Source: Salvator merianae | Taxonomy: Eukaryota > Chordata > Lepidosauria > Squamata > Teiidae | Assembly: GCA_003586115.2 (NCBI GenBank) | Contig: QVOM02000023.1 | Span: forward strand, 7,641,474-7,705,473 | Direction: 5' to 3' | Length of the DNA: 64,000 nt | Shown: piece by piece, positions 1-12,600 of the stretch | Layout: each line of letters starts with the position of its first letter | Numbering within the stretch: position 1 is the first letter of the stretch | Made by a program: the position numbers and the translations under genes | The notes under the pieces: generated by a model | The model's input: only the letters and a program-made list of their open reading frames with translations | What the model was told of the DNA's origin: nothing | Databases searched by the model: none

Positions 1-1884
1 CACAATGGTTTTCTTAGATTAATGCTGCAGTTAAGTAATTCTAGATTCTAGACTTAGAGGTCTAACGGGAGCCCCATTCTTTAGACGAGTCATAGCTCGG
101 CAACTGGGTTTCTGCTCTTTCTGCCCTGGGTTCAATTCCCTGGTATTTTACCCAGGCCTTTGGTTAAAGAGGTGCCTATCTTCCCTGAGGCTGCTGCTAC
201 TTTGAGGTGGTCACCCCTGCATGCAGAAGTCCACCAAGGAAGTGCAGCGACTCGGAAGGGGACTGAATTCTCTCCAGGTGCCTCTATGCCCCTTCGGCGC
301 GGAGTGCTGTGGAGACGGGCAGACTTCAGTGCACCTCCGAGCTGGCAGGTGGAGACAGCCTATGTTTTCCCAGGAGCCTGGCATGGACAGTGGGGGAGGG
401 GAGGAAAAGTGGTTTGCTTCCCCCCCCCCCCCCATGAGTCTGAGCCTTACATCCTAGACCATCTCCTAACCCTCCCTGCGATTCTGCAGGGAGGAAACAC
501 CAAAACGAAAGGCGGAAGGGAGCATTTTAATCAGGCTTCAAAGACCTCTGGGACTGAAGGCCAAGCAGCATCCCCTCTACGCAGCCACAAGGCAGAGCGT
601 TCTGAACCAGGAGCTCCCCCGCCACAGCCGAATGGCCGGGGAAGCGCCGCCTGCAAAAGGAGCAGATGTCAAAATCTGCTTGCCTACACACTTCCATCAT
701 TGCACAAAGCGTGCAACATTCGCTGCATCACTACTGCTGTTGCAACTGATGCCACCTTGGCAGCGCCTACAATTCCTATCAGCCCCAGGAAGCACGGTTC
801 CAGGAATTTACTTCCCCTCTCCTTCGAAGAATGCAAAAGCGATAAAGCAAATTTAGCTCCGCTGGCCAAAGGCAAGCCCAGTGAACTGAACAATGAGGCG
901 GCAAGCGTTGGCTTTCCTCCAAATTGCGCCAGTCAGGCAGCCAACCCAGCCCTCCCCTTCTGCAGACTGGTGAAAGGGAGGCTGCCAGAGAAGTGGGTTT
1001 CTGGTGCCACCCAGCGGCAACCCTGGAGAACCGCCTGCCCTGAAGCAGCTGCCAAAATAAAAGTCTTTTATCTCTGCAAAAGACATGGTGGTTATTGCTG
1101 GGGAAGCGAAGAGAGATGTAGGCACGCTGCCCAACACTGGAGTTCATTAGGCCACAGGCAAGATGCAGCCAAACACAGGGGGCAAAAGAACAGGTTTCCT
1201 AGCTCAGGCCAAAAGGGATATTTTGGCTCTGCAGTTCTCTGCATGGTTATGAGATTTGCAAGTGATTACAAACAAAACAAGGAAAACAGGCATTGCAATG
1301 AACAAGCAGAGTTCTTTCTTGGACATGTTCTAGCCCAGATCAGAACCATCTTTTCTGCTTTTCCACAAAAAAAAATTCTGCAGTTGTTTCCTCGCTTTGA
1401 GGCTGCATGAGTCCACATGCGTTAAGAAAAGCAGCTCAAAAGTGGCTTGGAGGTGGTAGCATGCGGCAGCCACTGTTGCTATCCCACTTCTAATCCACAT
1501 TCAAGGGCAGAAAATTCACTTTAGAACCACATTTGCTGGTCCTTCATGTGGATCAGAGGTACCTCTAAAGCTGCTTTGGAACTGCTTTTTAAAAACTGTG
1601 TGTGGACGCATCCTGAGGAGAGGAACACGTACCAATAGAGAAAGAGATACCAGTGGTGGAAGCCTATTGCAGAGTTTGGGGAAATTCCCTTTTGGCTCCC
1701 TTGTCCTCCATCCAATGTTCCCATCACTGGAGTCAGGGAATCTTCAGAGTTTCTTGGACTGCAACTCCCATGAACCACATCCATGGTGGCCAAGAGAAAT
1801 CAGAGTCTCCCCCACACACACATCTGGGGAGCCACAGATTTAATTCGGAGACAGAGAGAGACACCCACATTCACGCAAAGCCTT
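1..1884. other. Intergenic, downstream of ARRDC1; unexplained open frame
   Basis: No recognised gene. A plus-strand frame stays open for 416 codons (160-1410), with no domain I recognise and no homopolymer-driven explanation apart from a C-run at 420-433. A tRNA-like B box (GGTTCAATTCC) near 129-139 suggests an old SINE just before it. Confidence 0.5.
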
Positions 1885-3537
1885 CGAGTTTTCTCGGAAT
1901 AATTTATTAAATACGTTAAAATTTGTGTTCTGGAATTTCACCAATAAACGAGTTGATCCAAAACAAAACAAAAAAAAGACACACAAACAAAAGAGGGGAA
2001 AAGGGACTGAGAGAGCGCAAATCATCCTATAAAAACAGCTGGAAGGGTCAGGGGCACGTGCGAGTCTTGCCCTGTTGGCAAGAAGACACACCAGCAACTC
2101 TAAGGTAGGCTCAGTAAGAAAACAGGTGAGCCAGGTGGGCGGGGAAAGGTTTGGCTTCCCAGAGGGTGGGGTTCGGCTTCTCCGATGCTGGAAAGCGACG
2201 CCCCTGTGGTCAACGCAGCAGCCTGAAGCAGGTGAAAAGCCGCGGTTAAAACCCCTTGTCCAGGAGGAAGGCAACAGCAGAAGGCTGCGCTAGTGCCAGG
2301 TAAGCCCACCTGAGGAAAACATCCACAGCACAGGAGGGAGGGGAACCCGACCCAAACCCACCTCCCTTGGCCCAGAACTGCTCCTGAAGCAATAACGAGA
2401 GGTGTAAGACACAGCCCAGGTAGCAGTGATGCAAGCCCTGCCAAAGTGCCACGCCCAAAGGGCCAGGAGCTCCATTTTCAAAGCTCAAAAGACCCAAAAA
2501 AAAAAAAAAAAAAAGGATTCAGACCTCTGGTTAGATAGATATATTAAAATAAAAAGATAGCGAACATCTTTCTTTTCCTTCTTTCTTTCATTCCCCCCTT
2601 CCCTGGGCCCGGGGCTCCCCCTCTCCGCTGTCCAGGGCCTGCTTTTTGGGACAGAGTAAGCAAGAGGTAGAATCAAGGCAGGACTGTGATTGTCGAAATT
2701 CCCCTATGGCGTCCAGGAGCCGAGGTGGCACTGAAGAAAGGAGAACGGGAACACGGCGGCCAGAAGACCGTGGGGCCCCCGTGGTGCGCCTGTGGCCAAC
2801 ATGGTCCTGCCAGTGGGGCGTGTGTGTGTGGACCTGAAGGGGCTGGATGCGGCCGACGGCAAAGGCATTTCCATCTCCCTCAGGTACTCAGGGAGTTTAG
2901 ACAGGCGTCCGGCCTCTTGGAAACCAGCTGGGCGGTGCCGCGTTCTCCGTCTGCCCAAGAGATGCCGAAGGCGGAAAACCTCACAGCTGGTGGAGACTGA
3001 GGGGAAGATGGACCAGGTCTCTCCAGCTGTTTCCTGCAGGGCACCTTACTGCCGTTGGGTACAACTTGCCTGACCAGCTGGGTCCCCAGCAGAGAGGAAG
3101 CCCTACAGAGACGGAGGCAAAGCCCTGGGTCCCCTCGCCTCACTCCAGTTTTAAAACCGGTTCAGACCTCAACTGCATTCCGCTTAGCGCACAGCAGACA
3201 AGGAGAGGCACCGTATATATACATCTATGTACACCCTTTCTCCTTTTTCGCTCACAGATGCGGACAAGGCACAGGGAGCTGCACTCCGCCCCCGCCCCCG
3301 CCCCCCCAGGTCAGACGGACACACGGACTCTGCGAACATTTCAGATAAGGCATCACAGGTGCTTGGATAGTAAAGCAGCAAGGCAGATGGTGGCCTCTCG
3401 CGCCCAAGACCAGGTGTCGTTGCGCCAGGCGTCCGCGGGGCCGGCGAGAGGTTGCCGGGGTTTAGCGGGAGAGGGCGCCTCCAGCTCAGCGTTTGGCGTT
3501 CTGTCCTTCCCTCAGCCAGGCCAGACATTTCGGGCGC
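1885..3537 (-). other. ARRDC1: ARRDC1 3'UTR (inferred extent)
   Basis: Sequence between the ARRDC1 stop and the first good minus-strand AATAAA (1903-1908). The inferred length is about 1.65 kb. It holds a run of 19 A on the plus strand (2496-2514), which is poly-U in the transcript, and several short CpG-containing segments. The true 3' end is not shown by the sequence alone. Confidence 0.5.
1903..1908 (-). terminator. Candidate polyadenylation signal AATAAA for ARRDC1
   Basis: TTTATT on the plus strand gives AATAAA on the gene strand, about 1.63 kb after the stop. Cleavage would be expected near 1880-1893. I did not search exhaustively for a nearer signal. Confidence 0.5.
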
Positions 3538-3602
3538 TCAGTTGCCGTTGCTCAGGCTGGAGGTTGCGCTGCTGCAGCTTTGTTCGTACGAAGGCGGGGC
3601 CT
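3538..3602 (-). CDS. ARRDC1: ARRDC1 terminal coding exon 8 (residues 403-423, PPSY)
   Basis: It encodes EAPPSYEQSC followed by SSATSSLSNGN and TGA (3540-3538). PPSY at 405-408 is the second WW ligand. The EAPPSYEQSC block is diagnostic of ARRDC1. Acceptor TTTCAG (3604-3603). The exon continues into the 3'UTR. Confidence 0.96.
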
Positions 3603-6600
3603 CTGAAAGGAAGGGGAGAAAGGCACCGGAGCGGGGTTTAGTTTGGAGCGGAGGTGTGCAAACCGGCATAGCGGAACACTCGAAACAACCCTGCAGCGTC
3701 ACCTAGAGGCCTGCGTTTTCGGGATCTGCCACACTGCAGGTCCTCAAACGCAAGCTGCTCAAAGAGGCGAGGAAGCGCTTGAATCCCACCCTACAGTTCC
3801 ACCCTTGGAGCGAAAGGTGCGTCCAAGAAATTTACAACCGGACTTCGGGTGCTTGCTGGGCCACGTGATGACGTCACCGTTGGCGCAGTGCGACCGCACC
3901 CCCTCGGGACTGCAGTGCATGCTGGGAAAGGGAGCCCAGCCTCGGAGCCTAGTGAGTGCTGTAAGCTTCGCTTTAAAAATTTCTGGGATGCCCTTTTGCA
4001 CTCCGTTTCGAGCACTCTGTAAAGCGTTCATGAGAGTGTTTTGCACATCCTTCCCAAATTGTTATGTTCGGGTGGGGTGAGGTCAAACTTACCATAAGGG
4101 TAGCCCCAGGTGCTGTACTCCGGAGGCAAGATTAAGGAGCTAGCTGTGGGGACCGGAACGACCGTCCCCTCGGCGTAATAGGGGACCGTCGCACCGGTAG
4201 ACAGACAAAGCGTGGGGTGGGTCGGGGAGCTGGTCGGGTCTGAGTCCAGCCTCGCCTCCGGAAAGCTGAGGCCCGGCGCGTAGCTGAACGGCTGCTGCTG
4301 GGAGTGGCTCTTGGTCGGGATGGACACGGGGTCCATCGGGTGGTAGCTGGCCGCCGCTTCTTCGTCTGCGGGCGGCGCGCTGGGAACCACCGGCGACGGA
4401 AGGTGAGGGACCGATTGGGACGGGCTCAGGGGAATCCGGTTCACGGCGATGTTGCCAATGTAAATGGGAAGGGCGACGGAGACTTCCGGAGACTTCAGGG
4501 CAACCTAAGGCAGGGAGGAAACCATACTTAAGACAGCGTAAAAACCCACTTTCACCAAACCTACCACACCCAGGGGTCAGCTGCTCAGCAATGACCACCT
4601 GGACATGCAGATGCAAGGCAGGAGGAAAACAGCTCTTTCTGGCCTGTGCTACCTTCACTAGGCCAATGGTGAACTTTGAGGGACAATGCTCTTCCAAGCT
4701 GAGCTTGGCGTGTTTAGAAAAAGCTGAGAGGTAACCAGAAAAGTCCTCCCCAGCACCCTGCCTAGAGCCTAGAGCTTGTCTTCATTATCCACAGTACCTC
4801 AAGAAGGACCTGGGCCCAGGCAACACAAAGAAATCTCAAAAGACCATCTAGCCCACTCCTATGAACCCTGAACAGAAGTTTTGCTGGGGAAGAGGATCTC
4901 CAGAGGTCCTCTTCTGCGAGCAGGAAAAGCAACAGCAAGCCCAACAGACTGAACAACCCTGCCAATCCAAGTCGGGATTGGCAATCAGAGTCCTCCCCCA
5001 GCTGGGGTTAACGGCAGGGTGAGCAGAAGCAGGGCCTTTTCAGTGGTGGCTGCCATCTAGGAGAAAGACCTCCCTCTTTTCCCAAGCAGCCAGCAGTGGT
5101 GTTTACAAACAAGTGCTTCCAGTTCAAGCATGTTTGATACTGTCACACCCCTGGGCCCCTCAGCAGCTTAAAGCGGTCGTTGGCTGCTTATTGTTCACTG
5201 GAGAATCCGTACAGCCAACCCTCAGCAAAGCGGGAACCGAACCTGGATGTAGTAGTCGATATGGATGAGGCTGCAGCCCTGCAGGACTGACTGGGGCAGC
5301 GCCGGCACCAGGACTTGCTCTTTCCACTCGGCACGCTTCCACGCCTTCACCGCCGACCCTTCCACCTCGGCTATGGTCCTCAGGTCGTAAATCCATCGCT
5401 TGGATTTGTATGCAACTTTCTGTTGGGGTGCATGGGACAGGGGGAAGAAAAAAAGGGAAAACGTTATTTTATCCATGTTTCTGTTATCGTGCACCCGGTA
5501 TCCATTCCTCATGGAATCCCAAACATCTATGAAAAATGAGCTACTGGTGATTTTATTAAAGATACCAGCAGACAAGCCTGCATTTAGCCTGCGGGGAAGA
5601 AAAGGAAAACAGCCCTCCTCAGAAACAAGTTCGTCCAGGCTGCCTTCGAAACCTCAGGGCACGTTTGCACTGGCCAAAAGCAGCACTTCCAAAAAGGCGC
5701 ACATACTAGCAGCATATGTATTCCAGAGTTATATTGTCCAATTGCAGCTGCAAGTCAGATTTTTATGGTGTCTCAAATAGTCTGTTTCCCTAATACCCGT
5801 ATCTTCCGTAGATGCAGTGCTTCCAGATTCACAAATCACAAGGTCTTTCCCAAACACAGAACTTTGCACGATCAGAACACTGTTGCTGTCACCATCATCA
5901 CGAGGAACCCAGCCCGTTACCTGGATGAGACTGGCCACGATGGTCCCTGTGTCCCGGCCGGATTTATTCTCAATGTCTGTCCGCAACTGGATGACCTGTC
6001 CCACCACATAACCCTTGAGGTTTGTTGTGGCTGTCAAGACAACATTGCCAGTTTTTACCAGTTTGTAGCTGAACTTCTTGGTGACAGACGTCGTGTTTGG
6101 CTGCTGCAAGGCAAGGGCAAGAGGATGAGAGAGAAGGGAAGATGGCAGAAGATACTTTGCTGGCTGCAGAATCAGCCTCCTCCAACTTGGGGCCATCTAG
6201 ATGTCCTCCCATCTACTCCAGCAATGATACCATATACAACTACAGTAATAGGATGCTAGATCCAGACCAAACATGGCCTTACAAGGGGTCCTTGGTTCCC
6301 TCAGACACCTTTAGCCTTTATCTGTGTTAGGAGGAGGATATATTTTCATACAGACCAGCAACCAGACTGTACCAGATAGTATTACTGCTAGAGATGTGCA
6401 AACTCCATTCGAATTCGAACCATTTCGCCTGAGCCAATTTGATTCGAACGGAACCAGCCCTTGCCCAAAAGGGACTGCTTTGATTTGAACCAAACCAGGT
6501 TTGCCTGGCTACAGAGAACAGTTTGATTTGAACTATTTGAGTGTGACCACAACTTGCCCTTGAAAGAGGGCTTTTAAAAATGTATTCCCAATGGGTTTTC

Positions 6601-9600
6601 TTATATTTTCACATTGAACTGTTCACGAATGGTTCAACCCTGGTTCTAAATAGAATCAATCTCAGGGAGGTTCGGTTACCAAGACTTACAACCCGAGTTT
6701 GCACACCTCGCCAACTATTACTGCAAAAGAACAGCTGCACACATAGGCAGTGCCCACAAAAACTTATGCATTACTGGATTCTACCTGAGCTGTACCAGAG
6801 AGATGAAGAGAGACTGAATGCCTATTAAGAACTCAGCAAAGATCCATATGGGTCTCTTGGACAATGGCAGCAGGATGCCAGGTACAGGGGACTGGATATC
6901 ACTGCACACCAAATGAGCATGTCGCCAGTGCCTGGTCCACACCCAGAAGCATTCTGTGACTGAGTGGAGAAACCCACTCTGCAAATATAGCACAGGACTG
7001 CCCCTACCACCACTGCAGGAGCCACCAACAGCCCATTCCAGAGACATTTCAGCAGGTTCTGGAAATGGCCCGCTTTGGGGACCATTTCTGGTGCCTAGCA
7101 AAATGTCCAGCACACTTCCGGGCCGGGGAGTGGTCTTCCCTGTGCACACCAAGTGTCCGATGCAGAAGCTGTGCTGGATGTCTTGGGCAACTGACTAGAT
7201 AACGTTGGGAATGTTGAGGGAAGCAAAATAAGGAAGATGACAGATGAGATCCACAGATGGGAGCAGGTGTCCTGTGCGGTATTTATAGCACTCCCCTCAT
7301 ATCTGCAGTTTTTGCAATGGTTGGAATTCGTTCTTTGTGTGGGCATTTTCCACAGCTTAAAAACAACAACAACGCATCATAGGCTGGCATTATTCCCTCA
7401 CTTTATTTTCTACATTTGCAATTTCAGCAGAGATGGTGCTGAACCACAGTTTGTTGAAGCACAATTTGCAGTTAGAGGCCTGGCTGGGACTATCAGGTGC
7501 TTCACTTACAGGCAGGATGCCTCTCAAGGCCATTTGCAGGGAGCCAAGAGCAGGTGAAGGTTGTGTCTTCATCTTCTGCTTGACAAGCCCAGAAGCAATT
7601 GGTTGGCCGCTATGTGAGACAGGATGCTGGACTAGATGGGCCGTGGCCTGGTCCAGCAGGGCTCCTCTTAATTCATGGAGGACAGGTGTATCAATGGCTA
7701 CTGGAATGGATGCCTAGGTTCTGCCTCCACGTTGGAAAGACAGGCAGGATGTCTCTGAAGGCCATTTGTAGGGAGTCGAGAGCAGAGTCATAATTTGGGG
7801 ACCCTTGGCTCAGTCCACATCCTCTGGCCCTCTGGAAGTTCCCAGGGGCAGCACAAAGCTGCATTGCATTATGCAACTAAACCATGAAGCCAAGAACCGC
7901 TCCTTCAGGCCTGTGGCAGAGGTTCCAGGTCAGTCCCAGCCCCAGGAGGCACATGCAACCCCTCAGGTATGCGTCGCACATGCTTTCGAGGGCTACCACA
8001 GCCCTGGGAAGTCCTAGGAGGCCCAAACCTATATGCCACATCACTGTGGAGTGTGATGGATTTTTGTCCCCCTCCTGCAGGCACTGGAAGTCTGTGGAGT
8101 GCAGGGGTCCCACAAGCATAGCCAGCCAAGGACTCTTCTTCTCCCAGAAGCCATTGCAGTTTGCAGTGCCTCCAAGCTCCAGACTCCACTGTCCGGAATG
8201 ACACAAAATGTTTTGCACACCTCTCTCACTCAGTGTCCTTCCATGGAAGAACAGGGATTGAACCCAGGGGCTTCTAGGTTCTGACACGCTCTAGTCTCTC
8301 TACCAGAATCACAAAGCTGAAGTTTGTCAAAGCCAATCACTTTCCTTCCCCCTTACCTCAATTTCGGGGATATCGTTCAGATTCAGTGGACAGAGGACGT
8401 AGAAAATCTTATTGCACTTGTGGTCTTTTGAAAACCGGGAGGTCTCAATCACGGCTTTCACCTGGTGTAAGACCTTCCCAAAGGGACCTTCAAAGGATGT
8501 GGGGGCTGATGCTGGATACAGGGAAAAAGACAAGACAGATTGCATAAGGCCTTTAATATACAGAGGTCAGAATTATTGCAGCTTCTGTTGCAACCACTGA
8601 AGTAGATGCCCAAATTCAGCAGTGTGCTAAGAAGAACCTCGGCATATCGCATATATTTTGCAATTGAAAAGCTATAGATCCACTTATTTCGGCCCTGCTG
8701 GCTATGTAAAAGGACTGCAGAGGGGAGATATCCAAAACACAGCTTTATGAATGTTCCATAAAGCATTCAGACTACCAACGCTGCTCTTACATGGGGGTGA
8801 AGCTCGATAGACAACTACCTTGCAAGCGTGGCCTTAGGGCGAACTAAGGTGAAGTACATCAGACCATGCCACAGCATTGTGATGCAGCCTGATGCGGTTT
8901 CCGGCCCCCCAGGTTCTCTCCCTCCCGGCCCCGCCCACCTACCAAACTCACCCCTGCAAAAGAGGGCTGTCCGTGACTAGTTCAAATGTTTTATGAAACA
9001 TTCAAAGCAGTGTTTTGCACATCCCTACTGGACAGGGCAGGATGCAGTTAGAAACACTAGTAGCAGCAGACAGTATGATACACATTATCTGTGAAAGCAG
9101 ATTTCTGTTGCAATCCACCCCAGAAATGTTAATTAGGACTGCAGGGCGGAGGCTGAATTTCACAAGTTATACATTCACGGAAGACTAAATCCATGGAGAT
9201 ATACGTGCATTTTAATCGGTGCTTAAAGGAGCTATGATCAGTGCCAAGCTAGGAAATATAATTCCAGTAAAACAGCAAAATAATAAGCAAGATTAACAAC
9301 ATTAGTTTAAGCACAGTTATTTAGTTTCCACCTAGAAGTTACTTTTTGCTTCACTTCATTCTAGATGTTGCTTCTTGCTTCAGCTATTTAGTTTTCATTC
9401 TAGAAGTTGCTTTTTGCTTTGGTTACTTTTATGTAATATGTATCCAATTCCCCACCTTTAAAAAAGAAAAAACCTCAAGACTAAACAGCGTTGCTTCTCT
9501 ACTTCTCTAATTTCCCAGCTCTGCAAGGCAGAAAATTATGGTTACCCTAGAGCTTTACCCAGAGGGGTTTGTGGATGAAAAGCAGGGCTTTCACAAGGTA

Positions 9601-12600
9601 TTTCTGCATTTTCTCTCTAAAAAGAGTAGTTACAGTTCCCAGCTGATTTTAGGAATCATGGGGCCCAGGCACACCTAAATTTTAATCCAGCTTCGGTCCA
9701 CTTTCAGACTGAGAGAATACATCTGTGAAATAATAAGATATTTTCTTTCAGCATTCTCTAATTCGGGTTAGATAATGTGGAAGGAAAATGATGAGTCACT
9801 TTGCTGATGTGTTCCTTCAATCCAAAAGGGAACTGAAGCTGGATTAAAACTTAGGTGCGGATGGGCCCAAGAAGAGACAAGGATTTGAACCTGCAGCCTC
9901 ACGAGTACAAAAATGGAAGAAAGCACAGAGACCTGTCATGGCACTGTTGCCTTCCTCTGCACACTGAGAACTGGCAGTTTATCGTTTTGGAATACTTCAC
10001 ATCCCACAAGGTGATCGGACAGGGTGGCCACTGTTTGGCTCTTCAGAAATTGCCAGAAACAAACTGCCATCAACCCCAGACATCACTAGGGCACCGCAAA
10101 AGATCTGCAGTTCAGAAATATCAGAAGGGAGCTACTCTTGCTTTAGGAAGGCCCAAGGGACACCCCTGGAAGTCAACAGAGCAGAAAGAAGAATTTTTTC
10201 ATACCTGGCAGCAGAAACTGGAAGGGAAATGTGTGCTCACCGGCTGTGAGGGTCCCTGAAAAATGAAGAGGAGCAGGTGAGGCCAGAAATCAGCTATTCA
10301 GTTGCAATCAACCTTTGCATAATACAGAAATTGTGCTTCCAGAAACCGCAGCGTTGCACAAGTGGCGTTATGGGAAACTGGTGTGACCACCGCTCCCCCT
10401 ACCTGCCGGGTTTTCACTAGCCAGTAATTAAGTACACACCTTGGTCCTACACAGACTGGTTCTTCTGTGTTATGCAAGGAAAAATGCATATTGCTGCCCT
10501 TGCATAGCCAGAATCACATAGCTAGAGGAGTATTGTCATGCCCTGCCCTGCCCCCATGGTAGTGGATTCTTTGGCTTCCTCAGATGAAGACAGGACCAGC
10601 ACACAGTGACCCTTCAGCTACAATGTCCATCTTCAGAGGATTTGACTTCTGGACTCCTCCTTGCATGAGCTGCCATGCACATGAGCATACCTGGAGTTCC
10701 TCCCTTCTTTAGTCCTGTAGGTGAAGGTAAAAAACCTCTAGCAACCCGTTTCCTTGGCAACAGTACAGAAGTGATTTGGCACTACATTCTTTCAGGGAGA
10801 CACTGGGGACCAAACTTCAGCAAATGTTCCACCACAGAGCAACCAGAACCCCTTGCGTGTCAATCCTGTGAGCCAGCCTACAGTGTTAAACCCTGCCTGT
10901 CCACCAGATGGAGATCAGCAGTAGCTTCTCCTGATCTTGGAATGCAGCTTAAGGCTTGACAGGAAAATAAATATTCTGGGGAAAGCGAAGTTGCTAATCA
11001 TACAACAAGTGTTTCAGGAAAGAATACATGCAGAAGAGTATCTAGCATATGCACAAAATGCAGATAATTAAAATGCACGCTTTGTGGGACTGTGATTTTA
11101 AAAAAACTACCTAAAGATCTTCTTTTGTATGCTACTTTTCCACAAGGTCCTTTCCTCAGATGTAATTCTCCACCATTTTTGTTGCAAATAAGGCTGGTTA
11201 TGTCCCTTATCAACTGCTGAGAGGGCTGGTGGAAGAAAGTGGCTGCTTGCTTTCTTACAGTTGTGGGAGGGCTATCGGATGTCCGGGTTGAGGTAAGAAT
11301 AGCCAAGGGGCAGAAAGAACTTGAGGGCACTCTTAACAAAAACTCTGTCGAGAATGTTCAGCAAGCTCCTTCTTTTCTAAAACATCTTTTCCACAGATGG
11401 TTGGTTCCCACTTGGTCTCTGAACTTTGTCAGTTCTCTCAGAGCTTACACCATAGTCTTCTGCTTAAGCTCAGAGTTCCTTTTGGCACAGAGATGCCCAT
11501 GAAAGGATCTACGTATCGTGAAACAAAATAAGCAGCCCTCTTTGGTCCACGTGGTTTGCCTCTGTGTATCCTAGCCACATGCATTTGTTTTCTACACAGA
11601 ATGTGGCCTGTGAGGTCACTGCCCTTTGCTCGCCCTGCCCACGGACCTGCCGTGGTCTGAATGCTCACTGATGCTCGCTCTGGTCCCACATGTGCACACT
11701 GAACCTAGCTTGGCATCAAACCCATGTGGTGGCCATGGCCCAAAGTCATTACATAGGATTGGATGTATTAAGGAGAACCACATCCACTTCTGGGTGCCAC
11801 ACATTTACAGTGTGGGCAAACTGGATCAGATTCAGAGGAACGCTATGTCGATGGACATCTTACTTCAAGGAAACAGAGCAAATGGGACATCATAGTACAG
11901 GATTCTCCAGCTACTTTTTCTCCTAGTAACTTAGCGTTGCTACATAGAACAAGGAGGACACCAATACCTTCCTGTCCTAAGGAAGGAGAGATCTAATGAC
12001 TATAAATTTAAAGAGAGAATATTTCAGTGGAACGTTTGGAGGGATGCCTTGATGATAGAAATAGTTCGATCATGGAGTTGGTGATTTTGGTGGAGAGTTG
12101 GTGAGCTGAATTGTCCCTATTGGAAGATTGTAATAGCTTCCCAATATCCTACACCGGGACTAGGAAAGCCTGTTTTAATCCAACCATTCTCAAGCTGTCT
12201 AGGCCTACAATTCCCATCAGCTCTTGCCACCACATACAAAATGCCCAAGACACAAGTCAGAAAAGGCAAGCAAGCAATCCATCCCATACCGAAACTTCTG
12301 CTTCTAAGAAAACAAGGGGAAATCCATCTAGAGTTCAGCACTCATGTTTATTTGCCTGCCAATAAAACAGAGACATGCCAGGATCGTCAACAGGGTTTAA
12401 AAATAGCTTTACTTGGTTGGACAGCATCCAAAACCTTTTACGGTGGAGGAAGTATGTTCCCTTACAGGCCTAAGCGACACAACAGCCCTAAATGCAAACG
12501 TCTGAAAAAAAGTTTAGAAGACAGCCCTGTCGGACCTTTCAAGTTGGAAGGAAAATCAAGTCCACAGAAGGGAAGCACTGCCATTCTAAGATCCCGTTCA

